Origin: Bacillota bacterium
Lineage (GTDB): Bacteria; Bacillota_I; Bacilli_A; RF39; UBA660
Assembly (NCBI GenBank): GCA_023460995.1
Contig: JAEWOE010000006.1
Span: 124,001 to 188,000 of the forward strand
Length of the DNA stretch: 64,000 bases
Reading direction: 5' to 3'
In this document: piece after piece, positions 1-9,320 of the stretch
How the letters are laid out: each line of letters opens with the position of its first letter
Position numbering within the stretch: position 1 is the stretch's first letter
The notes under the pieces: generated by a model
What the model was told of the DNA's origin: nothing
The model's database searches: none
The model's input: only the letters and a program-made list of their open reading frames with translations
Made by a program: the position numbers and the translations under genes

Positions 1-137
1 GTTTCAATAGCTTCAAAATCATATCCAGCACTATTCTTGGTATGCCTTTTAGGTATATTATATGAATTATATAAGTCCTTGTTGTCACACATATCTTTTT
101 TAAATTGTTCAAAACTTATTTTTTCCAATTTACGCAT
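1..137 (-). CDS. dut: dUTP diphosphatase (dUTPase), N-terminal part; cut by the window edge
   Basis: Read on the minus strand from an ATG at 137, the frame stays open to the window edge and gives about 45 residues. It ends in a segment containing PKRHTKNSAGYDFEA. The AGYD sequence matches motif I of the trimeric dUTPase family, which hydrolyses dUTP to dUMP and pyrophosphate and keeps uracil out of DNA. A ribosome site (AAAGTGGTGA) lies just before the start. The gene follows directly on a T-box terminator hairpin, which is unusual for a dUTPase. Only motif I is visible, so the call rests on one motif and its setting. The rest of the protein lies outside the window. Confidence 0.72.
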   Translation of the reverse strand, partial: MRKLEKISFEQFKKDMCDNKDLYNSYNIPKRHTKNSAGYDFEAIE

Positions 138-149
138 ATTTTCACCACT

Positions 150-382
150 TTCTACAAAAAAAAGACTATCCCTAACAAAAGGGCGTAGTCTTAATACGCG
201 GTACCACCTTATTCATAATATAATATATATATTACCTCATTTATTTAACGCATAGTATACGTCTTAATCTAAATATCGATTAAGAAGTTCAAGAGCCATT
301 CGAAATAAATTAATTTATCTAGCTTTCACCTACCTAGACTCTCTAAAAAAAATCTTTATTTTTCTCTCCATCAAAACTTTTC
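150..382 (-). promoter_or_regulatory. T-box riboswitch leader upstream of dut
   Basis: On the minus strand the conserved T-box sequence AAGGTGGTACCGCG occupies 210-197. It is followed by an intrinsic terminator at 192-155 (stem AAGACTA/TAGTCTT with inner CCCT/AGGG, then eight T). T-boxes sense uncharged tRNA and prevent termination. The variable base of the UGGN segment is T, which fits a tRNA with discriminator A. A compact Stem I lies at about 340-290. Its 3' side reads GAATGGCTCT, and aligning to the usual spacing before CTCT gives ATG, so methionine is the best but tentative specifier. The T-box itself is certain; the amino acid is not. Confidence 0.88.
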
Positions 383-388
383 TTAGGT

Positions 389-417
389 ATTATAGCATAT
401 TTGCCTTTTTTGTTCAA
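389..417 (-). promoter_or_regulatory. sigma-A-type promoter for the T-box/dut transcript
   Basis: On the minus strand there is TTGAAC (417-412), a 17-base spacer and a perfect TATAAT (394-389). Transcription would start near 382, just before the T-box Stem I. Confidence 0.85.
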
Positions 418-477
418 CATGATTTTTATTTTTATTGTTCTCTTAATTAAAATATATATACTAAATATTTATATTTA

Positions 478-486
478 TGATATAAT
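478..486 (+). promoter_or_regulatory. extended -10 promoter for ppaC
   Basis: TGATATAAT is a TGN-extended -10 element 28 bases before the ppaC start. No good -35 box is visible at the expected spacing. Confidence 0.6.
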
Positions 487-513
487 TACATAACGTGAAA
501 AGGAAGAGATATT

Positions 514-2130
514 ATGAATAAAACATTTGTTATAGGACATAAAAAACCAGATACTGATAGCGTTACAGCTGCAATTAGTTTATCTTATTTAAAAAATAAG
601 ACAGGATATGATACAGTGCCAATGGTACTAGGAGATGTTAATAATGAGACAAAATTTGTCTTAGATTATTTTAAAGTTAAGACTCCTAATTATTTAAATG
701 ACGTAAAACTACAAATAAAAGATTTAAATTATAACAAATCAAATTTCATAGATAAAAATACTTCTATATATGAAAGTTTTAACTATATGAATAAAAACTT
801 AATAAGTAATATACCGGTTATAGATAGTGATAAAACATTTTTAGGTGAAGTTTCTATGAAAGATATAGCAAAAGATATGATTTGCGGAGATAATGAATAT
901 ATAAATGCTAGTTACGAAAACATAATAAATACTATAAATGGAGAACAATTATTAAAATTTGAAAATAATATTACTGGTAATATATTAGTAGCTTCATATA
1001 GAAGTACTACCTTTATTCAAAATATTAAAATAGATTCTGAAACAATATTAATCGTGGGAGACAGACATAGTATTATTGAATATGCCGTTAATAATAATGC
1101 AAAACTAATTATATTAACAGGAAATAGTAAAATACATGATGAACATATTGAGATTGCAAAGAGAAATAAAGTCAATATTATTAAAACCGAATTGAATACT
1201 TTTAATTCTGCCAAATTAATTTCATTAAGTAAAGATATAAACACATTAGTTCACAAAAACGATATAGTTTGTTTTGATGAAAATGATGACGTTAATGACT
1301 TTATTGCTATAGCTAATAAGACAAAATACAGTAACTTTCCTGTCATTGATAAGGAAAATAGATGTCTTGGATTATTGAAATTGGCTGATGTAGCTGATAA
1401 AAACAAGAAAAAAGTTATACTAGTTGACCATAATGAATATGAACAAAGTGTTGATGGGTTAGATGAAGCCGAAATAGTTGAAATTGTCGATCATCACAAA
1501 ATTGGAACTATTGGAACAACTGCTCCAATTAATTTCAGAAATATGCCTGTTGGAAGTACAAATACTATAATATATATGCTTTATAAAGAAAACAATGTTG
1601 AAATTCCAAAACATATTGCTGGTTTAATGATGTCTGGAATAATTTCAGATACTCTTCTTTTTGCAAGTCCTACAACTACAGATATAGATCGAAAAGTAGT
1701 AGAAAGTTTATCAAAAATTGCTGAACTAGATTATAAAGAATATGGCATGGAGATGTTTAAAGCAGGCTCTACATTAAAAAACAAAACAGAGGAGCAAATA
1801 TTCTATACTGACTTCAAAAATTTTGATATTGAGGGAATGAAAATAGGAGTAAGCCAAATTTCTACAGTGTCTTCTAGTGATATTATTAACAATTCTGATA
1901 AATATATTGAATTAATAAACCATTTAGCCAAAAATAATAACTACTATTTAGTAGCGCTATTTGTAACTGATATACTAACAAATGGTTCTTATATTTACTA
2001 TAATGATAGTGCTTATGATGTACTAGATGAATGTTTCGGTAGGGATTTAGTACAAGGAAAATATTTAGATGGAATTGTTTCTAGAAAAAAACAAGTTATT
2101 CCTGTTATTATGGAAAGAATAGCAAAATAA
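514..2130 (+). CDS. ppaC: Manganese-dependent inorganic pyrophosphatase with CBS and DRTGG regulatory domains
   Basis: This is a family II (DHH) pyrophosphatase that hydrolyses pyrophosphate to phosphate in the cytoplasm and so drives biosynthetic reactions. The N-terminus GHKKPDTDS supplies the metal ligands H9, D13 and D15. A DHH motif (IVDHHKIGTIG) lies near residue 326, and the DHHA2 signature SRKKQVIP near 525. The 538-residue length, against about 310 for the plain enzyme, comes from a central insert with two CBS-like segments (about 70-125 and 255-300) around a DRTGG-like region. In this subfamily adenine nucleotides bind the CBS pair and adjust activity. The gene is monocistronic, with SD GGAAGAG and its own terminator at 2129-2158. 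Confidence 0.95.
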   Translation: MNKTFVIGHKKPDTDSVTAAISLSYLKNKTGYDTVPMVLGDVNNETKFVLDYFKVKTPNYLNDVKLQIKDLNYNKSNFIDKNTSIYESFNYMNKNLISNIPVIDSDKTFLGEVSMKDIAKDMICGDNEYINASYENIINTINGEQLLKFENNITGNILVASYRSTTFIQNIKIDSETILIVGDRHSIIEYAVNNNAKLIILTGNSKIHDEHIEIAKRNKVNIIKTELNTFNSAKLISLSKDINTLVHKNDIVCFDENDDVNDFIAIANKTKYSNFPVIDKENRCLGLLKLADVADKNKKKVILVDHNEYEQSVDGLDEAEIVEIVDHHKIGTIGTTAPINFRNMPVGSTNTIIYMLYKENNVEIPKHIAGLMMSGIISDTLLFASPTTTDIDRKVVESLSKIAELDYKEYGMEMFKAGSTLKNKTEEQIFYTDFKNFDIEGMKIGVSQISTVSSSDIINNSDKYIELINHLAKNNNYYLVALFVTDILTNGSYIYYNDSAYDVLDECFGRDLVQGKYLDGIVSRKKQVIPVIMERIAK

Positions 2131-2158
2131 AACGAAATTACTTTCGTTTTATTTTTTT
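2129..2158 (+). terminator. Rho-independent terminator of ppaC
   Basis: Stem AAAACGAAA/TTTCGTTTT (2129-2137 with 2142-2150), loop TTAC, then seven T. It sits between convergent genes and contains the mfd stop codon (2149-2151). Confidence 0.9.
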
Positions 2159-5100
2159 ATTGTATCTATAAGTTCAAATAACTCAATTAAATAAAATACA
2201 AAATGTTTCTCAAGTTTTACAGTATCTAAGGTTATAATTAGATTCTTACCTTTCATAGAGAAACGAAACATTCTTGAAATTTTGTTGGTACCTATAAATA
2301 ATTGTTGTCCATCAATTGTTTTTAATGCCTCATCTAAAATGGTTACTTCCACAAAATTTTTACTTTGCTTAATTTTATTAATTTTAAGTTTATTAGCTAA
2401 TTTTTCAAACCATTCTTCATACATATATATTACAATATCTTCACTCAATTTTCCAAATCTATCCTCTAGTTCTTGTTTCACTATGAATAAACTTTCCTTT
2501 GAATTAATACTATTTATTTTTTTATGAATTTCAATTTTAAGTTCTTCTTCAGCTACATAATTATCATCAATTGAAGTTGCTACTTCTATAAGTGGCTGAG
2601 TATCACTTTCTTCTTCTTCAATATCAATCCCTTTTAATCTATTTATTTCAGTGTTAAGCATTTCCATAAACAATTCAATTCCTATTGTATCAATAAATCC
2701 AGCTTGCTCACTACCTAAAATATCTCCAGCTCCACGAATAGATAGGTCTCTCATTGCTATAGCAAATCCACTACCTAATTCTGTAAACTCTTTTATAGCA
2801 TTTAATCTTTTTATTGCTATCTCTGATAAAACTTTTTGCTTATTGTACATTAAATAACAGTAGGCTATTTTATTACTTCTTCCAACACGACCTCTTATTT
2901 GGTAAAGTTGAGATAATCCAAAATGATCTGCATCATATATAATTAGTGTATTAACATTTGGAATGTCAATCCCTGTCTCTATTATTGTTGTACATAGAAG
3001 AATGTCATAAACGCCTTCTGTAAAAGCATACATAATATCCTCTAATTCAGTTTTTCCCATTTTTCCATGAGCGCATATTATTTTAGCATCTGGTACCAAA
3101 GAAATTATTTCTCTTTCTTTTTCACGCATTTGTTCTATATTATTAAATAATATAAAGCATTGTCCACCTCTTGAAATTTCTTTATATATTGCATCTTTAA
3201 TTATTTGCTTATTTTCCGCTAAAACATAAGTTTGAATTGGATATCTATCTACTGGTGGCGTTTCTATTAAAGATAAATTTCTTAATCCCGTCATTGACAT
3301 TTGTAAAGTTCTTGGTATTGGTGTCGCAGACAATGTTAAGACATCTATATTATTTTTATAAGACTTAATTTTTTCTTTATGTTTTACTCCAAACCTTTGT
3401 TCTTCATCTATAACAAGCAAACCCAAATCTTTAAATTCTACATCGCTACTTAAGATTCGATGAGTTCCAATTAATAAATCAATCTTTCCTTCTTTTAATC
3501 TTTCAAGTATAATATTAACTTTTTTTGTTGTTACAAATCTATTTAATATTTCAATGTTTATAGGAAAAGACTTGAATCTTTCTCTAGCATTTTTATAATG
3601 TTGATTTGATAAAATGGTTGTGGGGCATAAAATAGCAGTCTGTTTATTCCCTAAAATAGCTTTAAATATTGCCCTAAAAGCAACTTCTGTTTTTCCATAT
3701 CCTACATCACCGCATAAAAGACGATCCATCGGAGAATTCTTTTGCATATCAGACTTTATTTCTTCAATAACCTTAATTTGATCTAACGTTTCTTTATAAG
3801 GAAACTCACTTTCAAAATCAATTTGTTCAATGCTATCTTCTGGAAATGAATATCCACGAATAGATTCTCTAAGTGCATATAGTTTTAATAAATCAGCAGC
3901 TATATCTTCAATCTTTTTACGGGCTCTTAATTTTGTCTTTTCCCACTCAATGCTACCAAGTTTATTTAATTTTGGCTCATATCCTTCCTTTGAGGAATAC
4001 TTGCTTATCATATCAATTTTCTCAACAGGTATATATAATTTATCATTATCCTTATAATTTATTAGCAAATAATCCTTTTTTAAACCATTTTTTTCTAATG
4101 ATTTAATACCAACATATTTGCCAATACCATGCATGGAATGAACTACAAAATCTCCTATATTTAATTTATTTATATCTCTTATCTTATTTCCTAATTTAAA
4201 TTTGGTTTTATAATGATTATCTGTTTGCTTTTGAAAAATATCATTGTCACTTATATAAACATAAGAATTAAAAATAAAGCCCTTATTTATATTCTTAACA
4301 ATTAAATTTATTTTGTCTACGATATAATTATTTTCATCTGTTAAAACAATATTTTTATTTTCCAACATTGTCTCAATTTTATTTGCATTCTTTAAATTTG
4401 AAGCACATAAAAAAACTCCATTATATCTTTTCAAATACAAGTTTAATCTTTTATTTATCTCTTCTTTTGAAATAGCAAGTGACTCAATATCATATGTCTC
4501 ATAATTAATAGAATCTATATCTACAATTCCATTATCAAAACTATTAAAATTTTTGAAATTTTTATAGCTCATATCATAAAAATTATGCATATATTTTGTA
4601 GCACTATCACGATTTTCACTAGTGCTATAATTAAACATTTCTTCAACTAGATTTTTATAACTAACTTCTATATGTTCATATTCATCAAATACAACATTGT
4701 TATCTAAATAATTAACTATCGATGACACTTTACCGTATTTTTCAAGCATTCTATGTGGCACATTAAAGTTATCAACATCAGAGTCTGTAAGAAACTCCGT
4801 AATTGGACTAATTATAACTTCGCTTCTTTTAGATATAGTTAGCTGTGTATCTATATTAAAATCTCTAATTGAATCTATTTCATCACCCCAAAATTCAATT
4901 CTTATTGGATTAATGTCTGAAACGGGGAAAATATCAACAACAAATCCTCTTGTTGCCAATTCTCCAGTTTTATTAACTGTAATACTTTTTTCATAACCAA
5001 TATTATATAAATCAGTTATTAATTTATTTATATTATATTCGGTTCCAACTTTTAACTTTATTTTTTTTGAATGAAATAAATGCTCTTGAGGTAAAAATCT

Positions 5101-5418
5101 TAATAATCCCATTAGATTTGTAACAACAATAAATTTATCATCTTTCAATAATTCGTTTATTGTCTCTAATCTTGTTACCTTTAGTTCAGGCGATATAGCT
5201 ATTGCCTCACTTGTCAAAAAGTCATCCATTGGAAATAAAAGAACGTTATCAGTATATGGTAATAGTGATTGATAAAATTTGTTTGCTTCATACAAAGAAT
5301 TTGTTACAACTAAAAACGATTCTTTCTTTTTTTCAAACATTTCTTTTAAAAAGAGAATTTTCAATTCAAAAGTTAATCCACTAATATTCTTTCTGTCAAA
5401 ATTATTAAATAATCCCAT
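2149..5418 (-). CDS. mfd: Transcription-repair coupling factor Mfd
   Basis: Mfd is an ATP-driven DNA translocase that pushes RNA polymerase stalled at lesions off the template and recruits UvrA. The roughly 1,089-residue protein has the family order: a degenerate UvrB-like N-terminal part, an RNA-polymerase-interacting domain (near 450-520, containing GDFVVHSMHGIGKYVG), then RecG-type helicase motors. These show Walker A GDVGYGKTE near 576, the box DEEQRFGVKHKE near 672 and the motif QLYQIRGRVGRS near 840. I chose ATG 5418 because GGAGGG lies seven bases upstream; an in-frame codon at 5436 would start inside that ribosome site. It follows pth, the order found beside many Bacilli origins. Confidence 0.97.
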   Translation of the reverse strand: MGLFNNFDRKNISGLTFELKILFLKEMFEKKKESFLVVTNSLYEANKFYQSLLPYTDNVLLFPMDDFLTSEAIAISPELKVTRLETINELLKDDKFIVVTNLMGLLRFLPQEHLFHSKKIKLKVGTEYNINKLITDLYNIGYEKSITVNKTGELATRGFVVDIFPVSDINPIRIEFWGDEIDSIRDFNIDTQLTISKRSEVIISPITEFLTDSDVDNFNVPHRMLEKYGKVSSIVNYLDNNVVFDEYEHIEVSYKNLVEEMFNYSTSENRDSATKYMHNFYDMSYKNFKNFNSFDNGIVDIDSINYETYDIESLAISKEEINKRLNLYLKRYNGVFLCASNLKNANKIETMLENKNIVLTDENNYIVDKINLIVKNINKGFIFNSYVYISDNDIFQKQTDNHYKTKFKLGNKIRDINKLNIGDFVVHSMHGIGKYVGIKSLEKNGLKKDYLLINYKDNDKLYIPVEKIDMISKYSSKEGYEPKLNKLGSIEWEKTKLRARKKIEDIAADLLKLYALRESIRGYSFPEDSIEQIDFESEFPYKETLDQIKVIEEIKSDMQKNSPMDRLLCGDVGYGKTEVAFRAIFKAILGNKQTAILCPTTILSNQHYKNARERFKSFPINIEILNRFVTTKKVNIILERLKEGKIDLLIGTHRILSSDVEFKDLGLLVIDEEQRFGVKHKEKIKSYKNNIDVLTLSATPIPRTLQMSMTGLRNLSLIETPPVDRYPIQTYVLAENKQIIKDAIYKEISRGGQCFILFNNIEQMREKEREIISLVPDAKIICAHGKMGKTELEDIMYAFTEGVYDILLCTTIIETGIDIPNVNTLIIYDADHFGLSQLYQIRGRVGRSNKIAYCYLMYNKQKVLSEIAIKRLNAIKEFTELGSGFAIAMRDLSIRGAGDILGSEQAGFIDTIGIELFMEMLNTEINRLKGIDIEEEESDTQPLIEVATSIDDNYVAEEELKIEIHKKINSINSKESLFIVKQELEDRFGKLSEDIVIYMYEEWFEKLANKLKINKIKQSKNFVEVTILDEALKTIDGQQLFIGTNKISRMFRFSMKGKNLIITLDTVKLEKHFVFYLIELFELIDTIKK

Positions 5419-5461
5419 AACGTTCCCTCCTTCCACAGCAAAAATGATACATATTGTATCA

Positions 5462-6016
5462 TTAATTATATTTATTCATTAAATTTTCAAAACTTATTAT
5501 AAAAAAATCATCTATTATTTGTAAAGTTTTTTGTGTTACTTCATCAAATATTTTTTTTTCTTCATTGTTGAATTTTCCTAGTACATAATCTTTAGTATCA
5601 ATCATTTTATTATTTGATATACCTATTTTAATTCTTTTATAGTATTTTGTATGTAAATTGTTTTCTATATCTTTCAACCCATTATGACCACCACTACCGC
5701 CAGAGGCTCTTAGTTTAATTGATCCACAAGGTGTATCTAAATCATCATGAATAATTAAAACGTCATTTAGTTCAATTTTGAAGAAATCAATATATCTCTT
5801 CAACACTTGACCAGATAAATTAATATACTGTTGAGGCATTAAAAACAAAACTTTTTCTCCATCAACAGAATATTCATAATATATACCACCAAACTTTTCC
5901 TTATAAGTACCTATATTATGTTCTCTTAAATACTTATCTAAAATCATAAAACCGACATTGTGTCTTGTATTTTGATATTCTTTACCAGGATTACCTAGCC
6001 CTACTATTAGTTTCAT
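5462..6016 (-). CDS. pth: Peptidyl-tRNA hydrolase
   Basis: Pth releases peptides from prematurely dropped peptidyl-tRNA so that the tRNA can be reused. The 184-residue protein begins MKLIVGLGNPGKEYQNTRHNV, the family signature with the substrate-contacting Asn and catalytic His (H20). It also has HDDLDTP near residue 92 and GGSGGHNGLKD near 105-116. Length is normal for the family. SD AGGTGA lies five bases before the start and abuts the end of rsmI, so the two are likely co-transcribed with mfd downstream. Confidence 0.96.
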   Translation of the reverse strand: MKLIVGLGNPGKEYQNTRHNVGFMILDKYLREHNIGTYKEKFGGIYYEYSVDGEKVLFLMPQQYINLSGQVLKRYIDFFKIELNDVLIIHDDLDTPCGSIKLRASGGSGGHNGLKDIENNLHTKYYKRIKIGISNNKMIDTKDYVLGKFNNEEKKIFDEVTQKTLQIIDDFFIISFENLMNKYN

Positions 6017-6024
6017 CCGTTCAC

Positions 6025-6858
6025 CTACTTATGATACATATTATATACTTCACTTTTTGGAAGTTTTCTCTTCTTTGCAACTTCTTTTATTGCGTCCATT
6101 GCAGGAACACCATCTTCTATTAGCATATTTACTTGTTCAATAATACCTATATCATCAAAAGTACTTTCTGATGTATTTCCCTCAAGAACTATTACTAATT
6201 CTCCTTTTACGTCTATTAATTGCTCAATAACACTCAATACGGTTCCGCGATAGACTTCTTCATATCGTTTACTTATTTCCCGGGAAATAGAAATTTTTCT
6301 ATCTCCTAATACATCTTTAATGTTTTCAAGTGTTTTAACAACACGATGTGGTGCTTCGTAAAATATTAAAGTAGCTCTTATACCTTTTAATTCATCTAAT
6401 TCTTTTTTGCGTTTTGTTTCCTTACTATTTAAAAAACCAATAAACATAAATGGAAGTGGACTTAATCCAGACATAATTAATGCTGGAATTAAAGCGGTTG
6501 CACCTGGCAACCCAATAACATTATATCCAGAATCTATAACAATTTTAGATATATTAAACCCTGGATCACTTATTACAGGTGTACCTCTGTCACTCACTAA
6601 CCCAACATCTTGATTGTTTTCTAAACACTCAATAACAATTTTTTTATTTTTTTCTTCATTATGATCATTATTTACAATCATCTTTTTCTTTAAACCCAAG
6701 TGATTTAGTAATATACCAGTTACCCTAGTATCTTCAGTTAATAATATATCTACAGTTTCTAATATTTTGATTGCTCTTAAAGTTATATCATCCATATTTC
6801 CAACTGGCGTTGGGATTAAATACAAAGATCCTTTACCATCATAACTTTTTTGTGACAT
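6025..6858 (-). CDS. rsmI: 16S rRNA (cytidine1402-2'-O)-methyltransferase RsmI
   Basis: RsmI methylates the ribose of C1402 in the ribosomal decoding centre using S-adenosylmethionine. The 277-residue protein shows the tetrapyrrole-methylase fold signatures LYLIPTPVGNMDD near residue 13, LTEDTR near 40, SDRGTPVISDPG near 85 and GLPGATALIPALI near 108. A strong SD (AGGAGGTG) precedes the ATG. It is the yabC equivalent in the Bacilli order yabB-yazA-yabC, although the GIY-YIG gene yazA is absent here. A perfect Noc-type palindrome lies inside the gene at 6275-6288. Confidence 0.95.
   Translation of the reverse strand: MSQKSYDGKGSLYLIPTPVGNMDDITLRAIKILETVDILLTEDTRVTGILLNHLGLKKKMIVNNDHNEEKNKKIVIECLENNQDVGLVSDRGTPVISDPGFNISKIVIDSGYNVIGLPGATALIPALIMSGLSPLPFMFIGFLNSKETKRKKELDELKGIRATLIFYEAPHRVVKTLENIKDVLGDRKISISREISKRYEEVYRGTVLSVIEQLIDVKGELVIVLEGNTSESTFDDIGIIEQVNMLIEDGVPAMDAIKEVAKKRKLPKSEVYNMYHK
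6275..6288. promoter_or_regulatory. Perfect Noc-binding-site palindrome inside rsmI
   Basis: ATTTCCCGGGAAAT is identical to the consensus of the nucleoid occlusion protein Noc of Bacillus subtilis. A Noc-like gene is present at 29331. Such sites commonly lie inside coding sequence. Confidence 0.7.
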
Positions 6859-6869
6859 TGTTACACCTC

Positions 6870-7592
6870 CTATTCAAAATTTTTCTTAATTTCAGCAGTA
6901 TATTCGTTAAATTCATCATGTGAATATAAAGGAGACATTATTTTAAGACCTGGTTTTCCGTTCTTAACTCCTTCAATAAGCAAAATATTAGCTTCCTTTT
7001 CTTTCTTGGGATAAACCAATCTTATCCTCTTTGGTTCAATATTATTTTTTTTCATAACCTCAATTATCTCTATTAATCGTTCAGGTCTATGAACAATTGA
7101 TATAACCCCATTATTTTTTAATATTTTCTTACTGATTTTGAATAATTTTTCTAAATCAAGAGTTACTTCGTGTCTAGCGATAGTTTTATGCTCATTATAA
7201 TTAATATTTGAATTTTCATTATATTTGAAATATGGTGGATTACACGTAATTACATCATATGTATCAGATTCGATATTTAAGTACAAATTATTTATATCAT
7301 CATTTACTATACTAATTTTATTACTCTTATTATTTAGTTCAACTGACTCTAACGCTAAGTTGTATAAATCCTTTTGAATTTCTACTCCTAATATTTCTGC
7401 GTTTGTTCTTGTTGATAAAATTAAAGGAATTGGTGCGTTTCCACAACCAATATCCATTATTTTTGTTATATTCTTATTTAGCGTAACAAAATTAGCTAAT
7501 AGAACAGAATCTAAAGAAAAATTAAAATAATCGGTGTCCTGCATTATAAACATATCTTTGTAACCAAGTAAATAATTTTTAACCTTCGTCAT
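6870..7592 (-). CDS. trmN6: tRNA1(Val) A37 N6-methyltransferase-like protein (YabB/TrmN6 family)
   Basis: This is a class I SAM-dependent methyltransferase. It shows motif I MDIGCGNAPIPLIL near residue 46 and the catalytic amino-methyltransferase motif NPPYFK near 119, which mark N6-adenine or N5-glutamine modification. The N-terminal FNFSLDSVLL fits the YabB/TrmN6 group, which modifies A37 of a tRNA; the exact substrate is inferred. Its start overlaps the end of ricT by 14 bases, pointing to translational coupling. It lies between ricT and rsmI, as in Bacillus, but without yabA. Confidence 0.85.
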   Translation of the reverse strand: MTKVKNYLLGYKDMFIMQDTDYFNFSLDSVLLANFVTLNKNITKIMDIGCGNAPIPLILSTRTNAEILGVEIQKDLYNLALESVELNNKSNKISIVNDDINNLYLNIESDTYDVITCNPPYFKYNENSNINYNEHKTIARHEVTLDLEKLFKISKKILKNNGVISIVHRPERLIEIIEVMKKNNIEPKRIRLVYPKKEKEANILLIEGVKNGKPGLKIMSPLYSHDEFNEYTAEIKKNFE

Positions 7593-8370
7593 TTATATTC
7601 ACTTCTATAGGGCCCTTTTCAGCTATATAAACTAGATAAGTTCCACCTAAAACATTAATATTAACAACGCTTCCTTCACCATCTTTTGTTTTTACTTTCG
7701 AACCTATAGAAGGAAACTTTTTCTTGGCTTCTTTATATGAATCATCTTCATACTTTAAACAGCAAAGTAATCTACCACAAACTCCATTAATTTTATTTGG
7801 ATTCAGGGCCAATCCCTGGTTTTTTGCCATATTTATTGATACACTATCAAAGTTATTTAGAAATTTTGAACAACAAAAACATCTACCACATGGACCAACA
7901 CCACCAACTTCACGTGCTTTGTCTCTTACGCCAACCTGTCTTAATTCTATTCTAGTTTTATACAAAGAAGCTAATTCCTTAGCTAAATTTCTAAAATCTA
8001 TTCTGTTATCAGCTATAAATCTAAACATTAATTGACTTCTATCAAAAGTATAAGTAGCATCTATAATTTGCATACTTAATTTTTCTTTTTCAACAAGTAA
8101 TTTACACTTTTTTAAAGCATCTGAGGCATCTTTAATATTCTTTTTGTTTTGGTCATAATCATTTTTTGATGCTATTCTTAAAACAGGTTTTAATGGTGAT
8201 AAAAGTTTTTGTTCAGAAATTCGTTGTATATCACCAGCAACTTTTCCAAATTGTAATCCTCTTTCAGTTTCAACAATTACAGTTAAATTATTCTTAAGTT
8301 GTAAATTATTAGGTGAAAAGAAATAAGTTTTGCCCTTGTCATTAAAAGAAATACTAACAACATCTATCAT
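7579..8370 (-). CDS. ricT: PSP1-domain protein RicT (YaaT)
   Basis: RicT belongs to the YaaT family. In Bacillus subtilis it works with RlbA/YlbF and YmcA to stimulate RNase Y processing and supports sporulation, competence and biofilm development. The 263-residue protein carries the PSP1 domain and the cysteine clusters GPCGRCFCCSKF (near 160) and GVCGRLLCCLKYE (near 197), which in the Bacillus complex take part in Fe-S cluster binding. It overlaps holB upstream by 17 bases and the methyltransferase downstream by 14. Presence beside spo genes and a comK-like gene fits its developmental role. Confidence 0.94.
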   Translation of the reverse strand: MIDVVSISFNDKGKTYFFSPNNLQLKNNLTVIVETERGLQFGKVAGDIQRISEQKLLSPLKPVLRIASKNDYDQNKKNIKDASDALKKCKLLVEKEKLSMQIIDATYTFDRSQLMFRFIADNRIDFRNLAKELASLYKTRIELRQVGVRDKAREVGGVGPCGRCFCCSKFLNNFDSVSINMAKNQGLALNPNKINGVCGRLLCCLKYEDDSYKEAKKKFPSIGSKVKTKDGEGSVVNINVLGGTYLVYIAEKGPIEVNINDEG

Positions 8371-9310
8371 TTAATTCATCTCCTAGTTCAATTATAAAGC
8401 TATCCATAAGTAAATTTATATTAACATTATACTTGATTTTTTCTATATATTTTATTATTTTATTGATTTTAATAATTAAAACTTCAATAGTGTTTTTATT
8501 AGAAATATTTGATACATCATCTATATAGTCTTCAAAAACTTCCGTTGTTGTATTTGTTTTAACTTTTATGGTATCTAAATAAAATAGTTTCATTATTTCA
8601 AATGCATCATTAACAGCATCACGTGTAGTAAAATATTGTAGGAATTCCCTGTTTATAAAAATTAAAGTTTCTTTGCTCTTATTTTCATAAAATTTTATAA
8701 AATTTAAAGTATGTTCTATATGTTCTCTTTTTTGGGTTTCTTCATAAAAATCTAAATTATTATAAACTAATTTATTTATTTTATCAAATGTATTAACATT
8801 TATTTTTTTTCTAACATTAATAAAAGAAATTAATTGACATCTTGATAAGATTGTATCTAATATTTGATACCTATTGTTAGTTACTAATATAGCTATTATA
8901 TTATCCTCTGGTTCTTCTAAAAATTTAAGTATTGTATTTGCAGATGAGTTATTTAATTTTTCAGCATTATTTATAATATAGACTTTTTTCTTACCTTCAA
9001 TAGGCTTGTCCCTAAAAACTTCTTGAAGATCTGACATTTCTTCTTTTTTTATTTGAAGTCCTTGAGGGTTAATTACTTTAAGCTCAATATATTCATTATT
9101 ATCTATTTGCTTATTAATAGAAGAACAAACATTTTTATCTTCAATATCAAAAGTAATTATATCTTTTACAAAAGAAATAATAAAATTATTTGAATCGTAA
9201 TAATCATTTGTCTCAAATAAATAAGCATGAGAAATTCTATTATTAGATATGGCTTGTACTAGCGTTCTCGTTGCTATTGGTTGCTCTTTCTCATACTGGC
9301 TAATTAGCAT
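8354..9310 (-). CDS. holB: DNA polymerase III delta' subunit
   Basis: HolB is the rigid stator of the clamp-loader complex. The 318-residue protein begins with the AAA+ N-terminal pattern (ISNNRISHAYLFE near 22). It then shows KKVYIINNAEKLN near 106 and NTILKFLEEPEDN near 122, typical of the delta' nucleotide-binding domain without a full Walker A, and the SRC-like box LSRCQLI near 156. The C-terminal collar region is divergent. It lies between the bofA-like gene and ricT, the usual holB position, although tmk is missing beside it. Confidence 0.9.
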   Translation of the reverse strand: MLISQYEKEQPIATRTLVQAISNNRISHAYLFETNDYYDSNNFIISFVKDIITFDIEDKNVCSSINKQIDNNEYIELKVINPQGLQIKKEEMSDLQEVFRDKPIEGKKKVYIINNAEKLNNSSANTILKFLEEPEDNIIAILVTNNRYQILDTILSRCQLISFINVRKKINVNTFDKINKLVYNNLDFYEETQKREHIEHTLNFIKFYENKSKETLIFINREFLQYFTTRDAVNDAFEIMKLFYLDTIKVKTNTTTEVFEDYIDDVSNISNKNTIEVLIIKINKIIKYIEKIKYNVNINLLMDSFIIELGDELNDRCC

Positions 9311-9320
9311 ACAACACCTC

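Noticed and set aside
1..137. T-box target being an aminoacyl-tRNA synthetase gene
   Set aside because: The frame behind the T-box gives a dUTPase motif I, not a synthetase N-terminus; such a gene could still lie further downstream outside the window.
37..255. 72-residue plus-strand reading frame over the dut and T-box region
   Set aside because: It runs antisense to the dUTPase start and the T-box terminator, has no ribosome site and shows no family features.
7905..7925. CACGTG core inside ricT as another parS
   Set aside because: Only the central hexamer and one flank (TTCACGTG) agree; the other arm does not match the palindrome.
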